Positions 1 through 8,049 of a stretch of 64,000 nucleotides of DNA are shown here, piece after piece. The notes below the pieces were generated by a model. That model was not told the DNA's origin, did not search any database, and saw only the letters and a list, made by a program, of their open reading frames with translations. The number at the start of each line of letters is the position of its first letter. Positions within the stretch are counted from its first letter, which is position 1. The position numbers and the translations under genes are program-made. Source of the DNA: Candidatus Bathyarchaeota archaeon (GTDB lineage: Archaea; Thermoproteota; Bathyarchaeia; Bathyarchaeales; Bathycorpusculaceae); assembly GCA_026014745.1 (NCBI GenBank), contig JAOZHS010000002.1, forward strand, positions 496,001-560,000, written 5' to 3'.

Positions 1-258
1 AACATCAAACACGATGTCGCCTTCTTTTACGCCGCGTAAGAAAACAGAAATCTGTGTATTCGACTTATGCATCAGGGATAGAGCAGTTTCTAAAATATCA
101 GGTTTGAAGAGGACATTGGGAAAGCGTATCACCAGATAAGTGCTTACTCGTTTCCATATCTGATAAGATATACGCTTGATTTTTAGTGAGGCGTTTATTG
201 GTTTTTTTACAGTTACAGTCAAAAAAACTTCGACACCTAAAGGTGCTGTAGGGTCCAT
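1..258 (-). CDS. Unknown protein, C-terminally cut by window edge
   Basis: An open frame runs without a stop from an ATG at 258 (MDPTAPLGVEVFLTV) to the window edge, giving 86 residues. It overlaps the last 22 bases of the epimerase gene in another frame, as is usual in this operon, and that supports it being real. The visible part mixes hydrophobic and basic residues (for example YLVIRFPNVLF and GVKEGDIVFDV). I recognise no domain. It is the most downstream visible gene of the heptose operon, so a role in using or transferring the sugar is possible, but that is inference from position only. Confidence 0.6.
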   Translation of the reverse strand, partial: MDPTAPLGVEVFLTVTVKKPINASLKIKRISYQIWKRVSTYLVIRFPNVLFKPDILETALSLMHKSNTQISVFLRGVKEGDIVFDV

Positions 259-1178
259 CGGGCGGTTTGTCTAATTGCTTCTTCAGAAGGCACCGACTGC
301 TTCCAACCGTGCTTCTTTATCTTTTCAATGGACAAAACGACTTGAGGATTATCGCCAATCCAGCCGCGATTTCCACCACTGTAGCGACGGGGGACTTTGG
401 TTTTATCTAAACCCAGCTCGTCCATGATAAGGTCTGCGACATGGTCCACACTGGTTTGTTCTTCTAAGCCTAAATTGAAAATGTTGGTTTTGCCATGGGC
501 GCGTCTGTAGCCAATCAAAATGCCTTCCACACAGTCCTTAACATGCAGGTATTCTTTGCTTTGTTTTCCGTCGCCTAAAATTTCGAGTTCGGAGGGGTTA
601 TTTTTGAGTTTATGAGTGAAATCCCAGATTACGCCGCGTCTGCAACGTTCACCGATAACGTTTGCGAAACGGAAGGCCCAAAACTTTAGGGGTGCAAACT
701 CTGTGTAGGCTTCAGTGTATGCTTCACAGGCAAGTTTTGAAGCGCCATAAAGCGAGGTTTGGTAGGGGAAATAGGTTTCAGGGGTGGGCCGCAGGGTTGC
801 TTCGCCATAAACCGCGGATGTGGAAGCAAAAACGAGGTCAGAGACGCCGTTCTTTATCATGGCGTCCAAAACGTTGAGGGTTCCGATGAGGTTGTTGTCT
901 AGGTCGGAACGATGGTCAAGAAGGCTTTTTCGGATGTTAGCTTGGGCGGCTAAATGGAACACAACATCGTGTCCGCTGAAAATTCGATTTAAGGCTTCAG
1001 CGTCTTTTATGTCAACTTGGTGGACTACCAACCGAGTGTTCCCTGCATGTTGAGCCAGATTTTCCATGCGACCACAGGACATATTGTCAACAACCGTCAC
1101 CGTGTGACCTTCTTGGAGTAGACGGTCAACAAGGTGGCTACCTATGAATCCTGCGCCGCCTGTCACTACTGCATTCAT
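237..1178 (-). CDS. NAD-dependent nucleotide-sugar epimerase/dehydratase
   Basis: 313 residues, full length for an extended SDR of the UDP-glucose 4-epimerase/GDP-mannose dehydratase type. The N-terminal Rossmann motif GGAGFIGSH (residues 7-15) binds NAD, D31 follows strand 2 (VVDNMSCG), and the catalytic Tyr-Lys pair is YGASK (Y144, K148) with upstream STSAVYG. These enzymes act on nucleotide-activated sugars. The gene starts 3 bases after the stop of the upstream SDR gene and closes the heptose set, so the substrate may be the activated heptose or a derivative. The exact reaction (epimerase, dehydratase or reductase) cannot be read from the sequence. Confidence 0.85.
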   Translation of the reverse strand: MNAVVTGGAGFIGSHLVDRLLQEGHTVTVVDNMSCGRMENLAQHAGNTRLVVHQVDIKDAEALNRIFSGHDVVFHLAAQANIRKSLLDHRSDLDNNLIGTLNVLDAMIKNGVSDLVFASTSAVYGEATLRPTPETYFPYQTSLYGASKLACEAYTEAYTEFAPLKFWAFRFANVIGERCRRGVIWDFTHKLKNNPSELEILGDGKQSKEYLHVKDCVEGILIGYRRAHGKTNIFNLGLEEQTSVDHVADLIMDELGLDKTKVPRRYSGGNRGWIGDNPQVVLSIEKIKKHGWKQSVPSEEAIRQTARWTLQHL

Positions 1179-1181
1179 TTT

Positions 1182-2015
1182 TTAACCTTCAATCCAGTTT
1201 TTTGTAACACGCCTAAGCGTGTAAATGTCAGATAAAGCCACAGTCCGAGGCATATTCTGCCAGTCATCCCAAACTGCACTAATCAGTTTGCCACTCAACC
1301 AATCAGACTCTTTAGAAGCAAGAAAAACCGCAAGCGACACCGGTTTCTCCATGGGGGTTCCGCCGGTTGCCTTGATTTTTTGGGCGTTAGCAAGTCCTTC
1401 TTTGCCGGCTAATTCGCCAGCAGCTATAACATCATCTTGAAGACTTGTCGCTATACCCCCAGGGGCAATGGCGTTAACTTGTATGTTGTAGTCTTTTAGT
1501 TCTTCACTTATGGTTTCAGTGAAACGTACCACAGCCGCCTTGGAGGCTCCATACGCTGAGAAGTTAGGGTGTGGGTTAGCTGCGCCTCCGCCTGACATGT
1601 TGATGATTTTTCCCGAACGCTGCTTAATCATAAACGGCAAAACCGATTTGCAGCAAAGAACTGTCCCGATTAGGTTTACGTTAATGGTTGCTATCCATTT
1701 GGCGACGTCATTTTTGAATAGGGGACCTATGGGGCCAAACATACCTGCACAGTTCACCAGTACGTCAATTTTAGAAAACCTATCTACAGCAAAATCAACT
1801 AAGCTGTTGACGCTGTCAGGGTTTGAGACATCTACTTCTTTTGAAGCAGCTTCTGCGCCTAATGTTTTGATTTGATTAACTGTGTCGTTAAGCTCGGAGC
1901 GGGTTCGAGAAGCGACCACGATTTGGGCGCCTTCACGGGCAAACGCTAAAGCAACAGCCTGCCCAATGCCTCTGCCTCCGCCTGTAACTAACGCAACTTT
2001 ATCTTTAAGCTTCAA
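1182..2015 (-). CDS. Short-chain dehydrogenase/reductase (SDR)
   Basis: Classical SDR. It has the cofactor motif TGGGRGIG near residues 10-17, the NCAG motif, a catalytic serine in INMSGGG, and YGASK. I chose the TTG at 2015 (LKLKDKVALVTGG) because it puts the Rossmann strand at the usual distance from the N-terminus. A longer frame back to 2123 would run far into the upstream nucleotidyltransferase gene. With this start the overlap is 11 bases, the same arrangement as the TTG-start phosphatase gene at 53966. The C-terminal 35 residues (WDDWQNMPRTVAL onward) are longer than in simple SDRs. It probably oxidises or reduces the sugar made by this operon; the substrate is unknown. Confidence 0.8.
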   Translation of the reverse strand: MKLKDKVALVTGGGRGIGQAVALAFAREGAQIVVASRTRSELNDTVNQIKTLGAEAASKEVDVSNPDSVNSLVDFAVDRFSKIDVLVNCAGMFGPIGPLFKNDVAKWIATINVNLIGTVLCCKSVLPFMIKQRSGKIINMSGGGAANPHPNFSAYGASKAAVVRFTETISEELKDYNIQVNAIAPGGIATSLQDDVIAAGELAGKEGLANAQKIKATGGTPMEKPVSLAVFLASKESDWLSGKLISAVWDDWQNMPRTVALSDIYTLRRVTKNWIEG

Positions 2016-2760
2016 GCGTACATTTACCCGAAGCACTGAAGTGTTCGTTGCATGCCCTGTAAGCCTCATGGGTTCCAATGTCCCACAATGGATCTGCCAA
2101 AGTATAACCATAAACGGGAACACGCTGATAGAGCCATTCCAAAAAATGCCCCGGCTGATCCATCGGCAAACCCAACGTCAAATACTCGTTAAACAGCTTG
2201 CTTATCGACTTTGGAAACATGTAAACAGCGCCGCCTACGAGTAGAGTTTTGGGGTTAGAGGGTTTCTCGGTGAACTCCACGATTTTCCCCTCCTTGTCGA
2301 GGGCTACAACCGCACATCTCTTAGCTTCCTCAACATCAGCCACCTCATAGGTAGCTACTACGGGGGCGTTTCTGCGGTAAAAGGCATCTAACATGCCAGT
2401 CAAGTCATCGTTGAACATACCATCGCCCGCCAACACCAAAACATCGTCAAGCGGAGAGGACAAAATGATGCTTGAAAGGGCTTTGACAGCGCCAGGTTTT
2501 TGCGCCTCGCTCACAGTGTCGTCGGGTACAAGCTCAATGTTAGAGTATCCACGGCTGTCTAGCCAAGCCTGAAACTGCGACTGAAACAGCATGTTGGTAG
2601 ATAACACAATCTTGCTCAGGGGAGGCTTGAGTGCATCGATTTTTTCGATAATGTAGTCAAGTATGGGTTTACCGGCTATAGGTAGAAGTGCTTTGGGGGT
2701 GTTTTGAGTTAGAGGCCAGAGGCGCTTTGCGTATCCTCCAGCAAGAACAATAGCGTACAC
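2005..2760 (-). CDS. hddC: Sugar-1-phosphate nucleotidyltransferase, HddC-like
   Basis: 251 residues of the nucleotidyltransferase fold. The N-terminal signature LAGGYAKRLWPLT is followed by PKALLPIAGKPILDY, the NTP-binding and sugar-phosphate loops of the RfbA/HddC group. LVLAGDGMF supplies the metal-binding aspartate and FTEKPSNP the sugar-binding lysine region. In the GDP-heptose pathway HddC joins D-glycero-alpha-D-manno-heptose 1-phosphate to GMP. Choosing this over a glucose-1-phosphate enzyme rests on the neighbouring GmhA, GmhB and HddA genes. It starts at the base where the transaldolase gene ends (position 2760 shared), indicating translational coupling. Confidence 0.75.
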   Translation of the reverse strand: MYAIVLAGGYAKRLWPLTQNTPKALLPIAGKPILDYIIEKIDALKPPLSKIVLSTNMLFQSQFQAWLDSRGYSNIELVPDDTVSEAQKPGAVKALSSIILSSPLDDVLVLAGDGMFNDDLTGMLDAFYRRNAPVVATYEVADVEEAKRCAVVALDKEGKIVEFTEKPSNPKTLLVGGAVYMFPKSISKLFNEYLTLGLPMDQPGHFLEWLYQRVPVYGYTLADPLWDIGTHEAYRACNEHFSASGKCTLEA

Positions 2761-3461
2761 TAAGCCATCACGGTTAACACTTTTTCGACGGTAGCTTCGG
2801 ATTTTTTGAATTCAAGCCAAGCTTGGTCAAATTCTTGAATGGTATCTTCGGTTTTCTGGTGGAAGGGCATCTGCAAAAGCACCTTTGGCGTTATGGTTAT
2901 GATGTCAGCGCCCGCCGCTGCTGCTTGAGCTACATCGTCGGGTGAGCGGATGCTGCCCACGATGATTTTTGTTGGGAGATTGCTTTCTTGGATTATTTTT
3001 TTGGACTCTTGGATGACTTTCACTGGGTCGCCGCCGGAATCTCGGACGCGGCAGAAAAAGATGCTGGCGTAAGTTGCGCCTGAAAGAGCGGATAGTAGCA
3101 CCTGATTGGTGGTTATGAGGCAGGTGATGTTGGTTTTGATTTGGGCATTATGCAGTTTCTTTGCCAAAGTGAGACCGCGGCCGTTGCCAAACATGGGCAC
3201 TTTGATAACTATGTTTTGGGGATTCCAGCTGGAGTACTCTTTAGCCTCTGCGAGCATGGCTTCGTCAGATTCGTTTGTTTTTGTTACTTCAATGCTAAGG
3301 GGCGCATCGATTGCGGAGAGGATTTCTTGGACGCGTTCCTGGAAGTTTACGCCTTTCTCGTTGGAAAAAATCTTCTGATTTGTGGTGACGCCAGAAATGA
3401 CGCCCCAAGGCAGAAGCTGTTTTATTTCCTCTATATTTGCGGTATCAAGGAATATTTCCAT
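2760..3461 (-). CDS. Transaldolase (small TalC/FSA-type)
   Basis: 233 residues, the size of the small transaldolase/fructose-6-phosphate aldolase family, a class I TIM-barrel aldolase. The N-terminus MEIFLDTANIEEI and SGVTTNQKIF match the family (usually TTNPSL, here TTNQKI). The Schiff-base lysine is expected in IVIKVPM (K87). The family transfers dihydroxyacetone units and can make sedoheptulose 7-phosphate from fructose 6-phosphate and erythrose 4-phosphate. Lying between gmhB and hddC with overlaps on both sides (31 bases and 1 base), it plausibly supplies the heptose pathway with its substrate. TTNQ in place of TTNP and the ITTNQVLL segment are unusual. Confidence 0.85.
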   Translation of the reverse strand: MEIFLDTANIEEIKQLLPWGVISGVTTNQKIFSNEKGVNFQERVQEILSAIDAPLSIEVTKTNESDEAMLAEAKEYSSWNPQNIVIKVPMFGNGRGLTLAKKLHNAQIKTNITCLITTNQVLLSALSGATYASIFFCRVRDSGGDPVKVIQESKKIIQESNLPTKIIVGSIRSPDDVAQAAAAGADIITITPKVLLQMPFHQKTEDTIQEFDQAWLEFKKSEATVEKVLTVMA

Positions 3462-4054
3462 TGTTTAGTCACTTCACTTTTAATAATTTCTGAGGCTTCA
3501 AGCAGGCTAGACGCGATTATGTCGGGTTTCGCGTCCATTTCCTCCATGAGCCTACAGCAGTCACATTTTTTTTGTCCAATCAAAATTGATTTACACCCCG
3601 CAGCGTTCCCCGCTTGAATGTCAGTTAAGCCATCACCAATCATGTAGCAATTCGAGAGGTCCAAACTGAAGTCTTCAGCAGCCTTGAGGATTAAGCCAGG
3701 GCGTGGTTTGCGGCAGTCGCAGATGGTTCGTAATTCGGGGTCTTTTGCTTTGGGGTGATGCAGACAGTAATATTCCGCGTCTACGAAGGCATGTTGCTTT
3801 TCGAGAAGATGCTTCATTTTTTGGCAGATTTTATCAAAAAGTTCCAGCGTTGTTTTACCTTTAGCGATTGCAGGCTGGTTAGATACCACTATAACTTTGA
3901 TGCCTAACTCGTTGAAGGCGCGGATAGCTTGGGCTGCGCCAGGGATGAGTTTGTAGCTTGCGGGGTTTAGAGGTGAATCTATTAAACCGTACTCGGGGAA
4001 AAAGACGAGTTGATTAATTACGCCGTCTCTGTCTAGAAAAACTGCGTCAATCAT
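3431..4054 (-). CDS. gmhB: D-glycero-D-manno-heptose 1,7-bisphosphate phosphatase, GmhB-like
   Basis: 207 residues of the HAD-IIIA (histidinol-phosphatase/GmhB) family. DRDGV (D8, D10) holds the nucleophile and general acid, VVSNQPAIAKG is motif II, and MIGDGLTDIQAG is motif IV. The CLHHP...CDCRKPRPG segment is the CxH...CxC zinc site typical of GmhB. The enzyme removes the 7-phosphate from the heptose bisphosphate. The ATG overlaps the stop of the upstream 47-residue gene (ATGA), and the 3' end overlaps the transaldolase gene by 31 bases. Confidence 0.85.
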   Translation of the reverse strand: MIDAVFLDRDGVINQLVFFPEYGLIDSPLNPASYKLIPGAAQAIRAFNELGIKVIVVSNQPAIAKGKTTLELFDKICQKMKHLLEKQHAFVDAEYYCLHHPKAKDPELRTICDCRKPRPGLILKAAEDFSLDLSNCYMIGDGLTDIQAGNAAGCKSILIGQKKCDCCRLMEEMDAKPDIIASSLLEASEIIKSEVTKQWKYSLIPQI

Positions 4055-4194
4055 TCATTTTCCGACTCTATTACTTCGCACGTTTCAAAAATGGTGTGTT
4101 CGATGCCTGACTGCGTTAAGTAATTCTTGATGACGCCCCGCACCCGTGACGCTTCGTTATCGGCGCTGTCTACCCAAACAATTATGCGTTTCAT
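4051..4194 (-). CDS. 47-residue unknown protein coupled to gmhA and gmhB
   Basis: The ATG at 4194 overlaps the TGA stop of gmhA (ATGA), and its own stop overlaps the ATG of gmhB in the same way. The product starts MKRIIVWVDSADNEAS and ends in the acidic stretch CEVIESENE. The pattern suggests a short beta-alpha-beta unit. A longer frame to 4236 exists but would lie inside gmhA, so I prefer the short form. Double coupling between two pathway enzymes argues that it is translated. The function is unknown; a small subunit or regulator of GmhA or GmhB is only a guess. Confidence 0.6.
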   Translation of the reverse strand: MKRIIVWVDSADNEASRVRGVIKNYLTQSGIEHTIFETCEVIESENE

Positions 4195-4796
4195 GCCGAA
4201 GAACTCCGTGAGATATTTTCTCGAAGACCTGCACACATCAGATGGGTAAGGACAGCATGGAAGCCTTCAACTTGAGGGGTAGAATTTACGGGGGCAACAA
4301 TACAGGCGTCTGCAATCTGCTTAAGAACGCCGCCATCAAATCCAGCGAGAGCGATGACTTTGCCGCCGTTGTCCTGTACCAGTTTGGCAGCTTTTAGCAG
4401 GTTCTGGGACCACAGTCCTGCTTTGTCTGCGCCTGAACCACCGTGAACGCTAAGGACAATGAATAGGTCGCCGTTATTGAGGAGATTTTTTAATTGCTCT
4501 GAGTAAACGTTTTCCCATCCTAAGTCGTTCGTTAACGCCGAAACTAAAGGGATGTTATCGTTTAGGCAGATGACTCTAAAGCGCGGTTTACCTTCGACAC
4601 AGGTGAATTTGGCGAGGTCGCATGCGAAATGTGTAGCAGTGGAAGCTGAGCCGCCGTTGCCTGCGATGAAAACCTGTTTGCCTGCCTTCCATGTGTCATA
4701 GAGGATATTGATCGCGTTGTTTATGTCTTGTAGGGATATGTGGTCGGTGACAACTCGGGTTTCTTGGAGATAATTTCGAATAAATTCTTCACTCAG
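4191..4796 (-). CDS. gmhA: Sedoheptulose 7-phosphate isomerase, GmhA-like (apparent CTG start)
   Basis: Translation from 4796 gives 201 residues of the SIS-domain isomerase GmhA, with the phosphate-binding GNGGSASTATHFACDL motif, LSVHGGSG, and a C-terminal PQVEGFHAVLTHLMC helix. It converts sedoheptulose 7-phosphate to D-glycero-D-manno-heptose 7-phosphate. No ATG, GTG or TTG occurs in frame before the SIS core. A CTG at 4796 lies 7 bases after a GAGGTG ribosome site, so CTG is the likely start (SEEFIRNYLQETR follows). The frame is continuous with hddA across that gene's TAG stop, five codons upstream. Readthrough or an assembly error is possible but less likely. Confidence 0.8.
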   Translation of the reverse strand: MSEEFIRNYLQETRVVTDHISLQDINNAINILYDTWKAGKQVFIAGNGGSASTATHFACDLAKFTCVEGKPRFRVICLNDNIPLVSALTNDLGWENVYSEQLKNLLNNGDLFIVLSVHGGSGADKAGLWSQNLLKAAKLVQDNGGKVIALAGFDGGVLKQIADACIVAPVNSTPQVEGFHAVLTHLMCAGLRENISRSSSA

Positions 4797-4808
4797 TTCT
4801 ATACACCT

Positions 4809-5792
4809 CTAAAGATGGAGAGATATTTTTGAGCCATCAGGTTCAAAACAGAAAGCAACTTCCCGTAAGCCTTCCTTCGCCATGGCTTTGCGCAGTTTGT
4901 CGCGTCCATTCTCGCAATAAAACATCAAAAAGCCTCCGCCGCCTGCACCCATAAGTTTCCCGCCTAAGGCACCGTTTTCAAGACCCCGTGTATACCATTT
5001 GTCTATGGCGTTGTTAGAAATCGTGTTTGAAGTTTGTTTTTTAACCAGCCAGTGCTCATGTTGTAGCCTGCCGAACTCGGTTATGTCTCCTTTTTCGAGC
5101 GATTTTTTTACTTTGAAGCCGATTTCTTTGATTTGATGCATCGCCTCAAGTTCTTTTGAGCCGTCTTTTTTGACCGCAAAGCCTTGCTCGCATAACACTG
5201 TAGAGGAACTGCGTTTGATTCCGGTGTAGAAGAAGACCAAGTTGTTTTCGAGTTCCCGGATTGCTTCATCGGGGATGCTAAGCGGAGAAACCACAACTTG
5301 TCCGCTGGGTTTTATGTCAAGGCAGATGAATCCGCCAAATGTTGCAATGAAGGTGTCTTGGAAGCCGCAGGGTTCTTTTAGAATCTCCATCTGTAAACGG
5401 CAGGCTTCCTCAGCTAACATCTGTCGAGTTAAATGCTCGTCTTTGTACATGTGAAGCGCATGCAGAAGCCCCACTGTAAAGCTGCTAGAAGACCCTAATC
5501 CCGTTTCAGCAGGCAGTTCAGCAATAGAGATTATTTCCAAGTTGCTTTTTAGTTGTAGCATCTGGAGGGCTTCGCGGATAACGGGGTGCTTGATGTTTGT
5601 TATGGGTGACACGATTTCAGTTATGGAATAGCTTGCGCGGATGGGTTCTTCGAATCGTTGGTTAATCACTAGGTAAATGTATTTGTTTATAGCTGAGGTT
5701 ACCACGAATCCACCATAATTTGAGCTGTACGATGGCAAATCGGTTCCGCCGCCGCCTAATGTTAATCGAAGAGGGGTTTTGCTTACAATCAA
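4809..5792 (-). CDS. hddA: D-glycero-alpha-D-manno-heptose 7-phosphate kinase, HddA-like
   Basis: 327 residues of the GHMP kinase family. The N-terminus SKTPLRLTLGGGGTDLPSY is characteristic of the HddA/fucokinase-like branch. ETGLGSSSSFTVGLLHAL is the ATP-binding motif 2, and GGKLMGAGGGGFLMFYC is motif 3 near the C-terminus. It phosphorylates heptose 7-phosphate at C1 to give the 1,7-bisphosphate that GmhB then cleaves. It is the first clear gene of the minus-strand operon; the 97 bases upstream (to 5889) probably hold the promoter. The gene ends 12 bases before the gmhA start. Confidence 0.85.
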   Translation of the reverse strand: MIVSKTPLRLTLGGGGTDLPSYSSNYGGFVVTSAINKYIYLVINQRFEEPIRASYSITEIVSPITNIKHPVIREALQMLQLKSNLEIISIAELPAETGLGSSSSFTVGLLHALHMYKDEHLTRQMLAEEACRLQMEILKEPCGFQDTFIATFGGFICLDIKPSGQVVVSPLSIPDEAIRELENNLVFFYTGIKRSSSTVLCEQGFAVKKDGSKELEAMHQIKEIGFKVKKSLEKGDITEFGRLQHEHWLVKKQTSNTISNNAIDKWYTRGLENGALGGKLMGAGGGGFLMFYCENGRDKLRKAMAKEGLREVAFCFEPDGSKISLHL

Positions 5793-5888
5793 AAATTACA
5801 CCTTTAGCCGCAAGGTTTTGTGGGGTCTCATCGCGGAGTTGAGGAGATTAGAATGAAGAGTTCTCCCGCTCGACCCTTTCACACCATG

Positions 5889-6401
5889 TTATAGTAATGG
5901 TAGAATGTTTTGCGACTGAAAATCAGATGATTGGTTTAGAGGTGAAGGTTGTGATGTTCCAGTTTGGTTTATCGATAGATACCGGATGAAACAGGTGTCT
6001 TTTGCCCATTTAGAAGCAGTTCTATTGCCCCAGTCTTCTGCGATTTTGCTTATTTTTTGTGCTAAGGGTCGCCCATAAGTGTGCATTCGGTATGTAAGGG
6101 GGCTGATTAAGCCGCGGATGCCTCCGATAGCGGGTAGCAGTTTTTGCGTATACTGGGTTAGTATTTTTAGAAGCAGGGTGCTTTGGATTTTGTCCACGGT
6201 TTGGATTACTGCATCAATAAAGCGGCGCTTATCTAAGCTTAGGATACGATACCACGAATTGTGGCTTCGCAAAGATTTCCGTTTGAGGGTGGATAAAAAT
6301 TTTCGTCCACCGGCACGTATCATAGCAAAGATGCCGCAATCCAGTTTTCCTTTTCCATACTCCAATGTGGATTTTTCTGAAAACGCAAGGGATTTAGCCA
6401 T
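5889..6401 (-). CDS. Unknown protein, basic, 170 residues
   Basis: I do not recognise this protein. It is rich in Lys, Arg and Ser, with a predicted helical middle (DAVIQTVDKIQSTLLLKILTQYTQKLLP) followed by GIRGLISPLTYRMHTYGRPL and a polar Ser/Gln-rich C-terminus. There is no signal peptide or clear membrane segment. The ATG lies 2 bases after the stop of the Cys-rich gene at 6404-6634, so the two probably form one transcript. It lies upstream of the heptose operon on the same strand, with a gap of about 97 bases. Confidence 0.55.
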   Translation of the reverse strand: MAKSLAFSEKSTLEYGKGKLDCGIFAMIRAGGRKFLSTLKRKSLRSHNSWYRILSLDKRRFIDAVIQTVDKIQSTLLLKILTQYTQKLLPAIGGIRGLISPLTYRMHTYGRPLAQKISKIAEDWGNRTASKWAKDTCFIRYLSINQTGTSQPSPLNQSSDFQSQNILPLL

Positions 6402-6403
6402 TA

Positions 6404-6634
6404 TTAAACCTCTTTTTTGTTATCGGGAGTTTTTGTTTGATTTTCCAGTCGCTCAAGGATGCTTGTGCAGACGTTTAGGCAGTTTTCGCAGAGGTTGAAT
6501 CCGTATTTGAGGAGCAGAATTTTTTTAGTTTCTTTGCAGATGTCGCATTTCCCGATTTGTGTGCCGATGAGTAAAATATGTTCGGGCTCAGGGTCGCTTT
6601 GGGCAGCGACTTCGTAGGTGGAAGTTTTGGTCAC
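6404..6634 (-). CDS. Small protein with zinc-finger-like CxxC pair
   Basis: 76 residues with two CxxC motifs, KCDICKE and LCENCLN, spaced about 20 residues apart, as in small treble-clef or ClpX-type zinc fingers. The spacer is hydrophobic/basic (KKILLLKYGFN). Zinc binding is likely; the partner is unknown. It lies just upstream of the unknown gene at 5889-6401 and is probably cotranscribed with it. The region 6635-6935 between it and the divergent hypE holds the promoters for both directions. Confidence 0.6.
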   Translation of the reverse strand: MTKTSTYEVAAQSDPEPEHILLIGTQIGKCDICKETKKILLLKYGFNLCENCLNVCTSILERLENQTKTPDNKKEV

Positions 6635-6935
6635 GCAGAAACACCTTGTTTCAGCTTGAATTTGACCCAGAATGCAATGCGGGGTCTAATTCGTTGATAT
6701 TTTTTAGAAAGCAAAGTCCGCGGTTGAGCAGGGTTCTCCAAATTATATTCTCCTACGATTTACGGCAGACAAACAGTGAATATTTGTCTGCTACCTATAT
6801 TAAACTTCTCATCAAAACAAGAAACGAATAAACTCAAATCAACCGCTGCAAAATCACCCGAAGATGACAAAAACAGGCAGAATGCGATTCATTTATTTTT
6901 CACACCGAGAATCTATCCAACCCAGAGACCAAACC

Positions 6936-8000
6936 ATGCCAGATAACAAAGAAAAAATCACGATGCTCCACGGCGCAGGCGGCACAGTAATGCATGACCT
7001 CGTCAAAAACTACGTCGTCAAAGCCTTCGGCGGCATAGGAAACGCAGAAGTGCCCCTAGAAGCCATGGATGACGCGGCAGTGGTTGGCGACACCGTAATA
7101 AAAAGCGACAGCCACGCCGTAAAACCCATCTTCTTCCCCGGCGGCGACATTGGACGCATCGCCATATCCGGCACCGTCAACGACATAGCAGCAGTCGGCG
7201 CCCAACCCTTCGCTTTAGCCTGCGGATTAATCCTTGAAGAAGGCTTGCTCATTTCTGATTTTGAACGCATCCTTGCCAGCATGCGACAAACCTGCCTTGA
7301 AGCCGACGTTGGCATTGTCACTGGCGACACCAAAGTCGTAGAGAAAGGCGCACTTGGCGGCTGCGTCATGAATGTTTCAGGCATTGGCAAACGCACCCCC
7401 GCCTTAGAACACAACCTAAGCGTTGCTAGACAGTATCGCAGCGTCGCGGCTCGATGGACCTTAGACTCTAACCTTGCGGCAGGCGATAAAATCATACTCA
7501 CTGGCGCCATAGCAGACCACGGCTTAGCCGTCCTATCCGCGCAGCAGGGATTATCGTTTGCTAGCAAAATAGAATCCGACGTAAAACCCCTCAACCGCAT
7601 GATACAGAAACTATTCGCCGAAGTCGGAGGCGTAGTCGCAGTAAAAGACCCCACTCGAGGCGGCTTAGCGGATGCCAGCAACGAGTGGACAGAGAAATCC
7701 AAAGTTGGCATCCTAATCCACGAAGACAAAGTCCCCATTCACCCAGATGTGCAGACAGCCTGTGACATGCTCGGATTAGACCCCCTAGAAGTGGGAAATG
7801 AAGGCAAATACATCATAGGCGTCGTCGCAGAGAAAGCTCAAGAAGCCTTGGCGTTTCTTAAACAGACCCCTGAGGGCAAAGAAGCACAGATAATCGGAGA
7901 AGCCACCAAAGAGTTCCGGGGCGTAGCCATGCAGACAGTTGTTGGTGGCAAACGTATCATTGCGCGTCCAGTCGGCGACCCCGTCCCAAGAATCTGCTAA
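6936..8000 (+). CDS. hypE: Hydrogenase maturation protein HypE
   Basis: 354 residues from the ATG at 6936 (MPDNKEKITMLHGAGG). The upstream frame to 6864 lacks family similarity. HypE is an AIR-synthase/PurM-fold ATPase that dehydrates the C-terminal thiocarboxamide to thiocyanate, giving cyanide for the NiFe-hydrogenase iron. The N-terminal HGAGG, the VKSDSHAVKPIFFPGGDIG and GDTKV segments, and the C-terminal PRIC with the essential terminal Cys are all present. It faces the hypD-hypC-hypF genes convergently across a repeat element, so it is transcribed apart from them. AT-rich sequence near 6886-6900 could be its TATA box. Confidence 0.95.
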   Translation: MPDNKEKITMLHGAGGTVMHDLVKNYVVKAFGGIGNAEVPLEAMDDAAVVGDTVIKSDSHAVKPIFFPGGDIGRIAISGTVNDIAAVGAQPFALACGLILEEGLLISDFERILASMRQTCLEADVGIVTGDTKVVEKGALGGCVMNVSGIGKRTPALEHNLSVARQYRSVAARWTLDSNLAAGDKIILTGAIADHGLAVLSAQQGLSFASKIESDVKPLNRMIQKLFAEVGGVVAVKDPTRGGLADASNEWTEKSKVGILIHEDKVPIHPDVQTACDMLGLDPLEVGNEGKYIIGVVAEKAQEALAFLKQTPEGKEAQIIGEATKEFRGVAMQTVVGGKRIIARPVGDPVPRIC

Positions 8001-8049
8001 GCAACCGAAAGCAGTTATGAAAGCTTCCTTTTGCCCTAAGATCTTGGTC

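Noticed and set aside
4191-5792. HddA-GmhA fusion through TAG readthrough or pyrrolysine
   Set aside because: The frame is continuous, but both proteins have normal termini, a ribosome site precedes the CTG, and TAG serves as an ordinary stop at other genes here.
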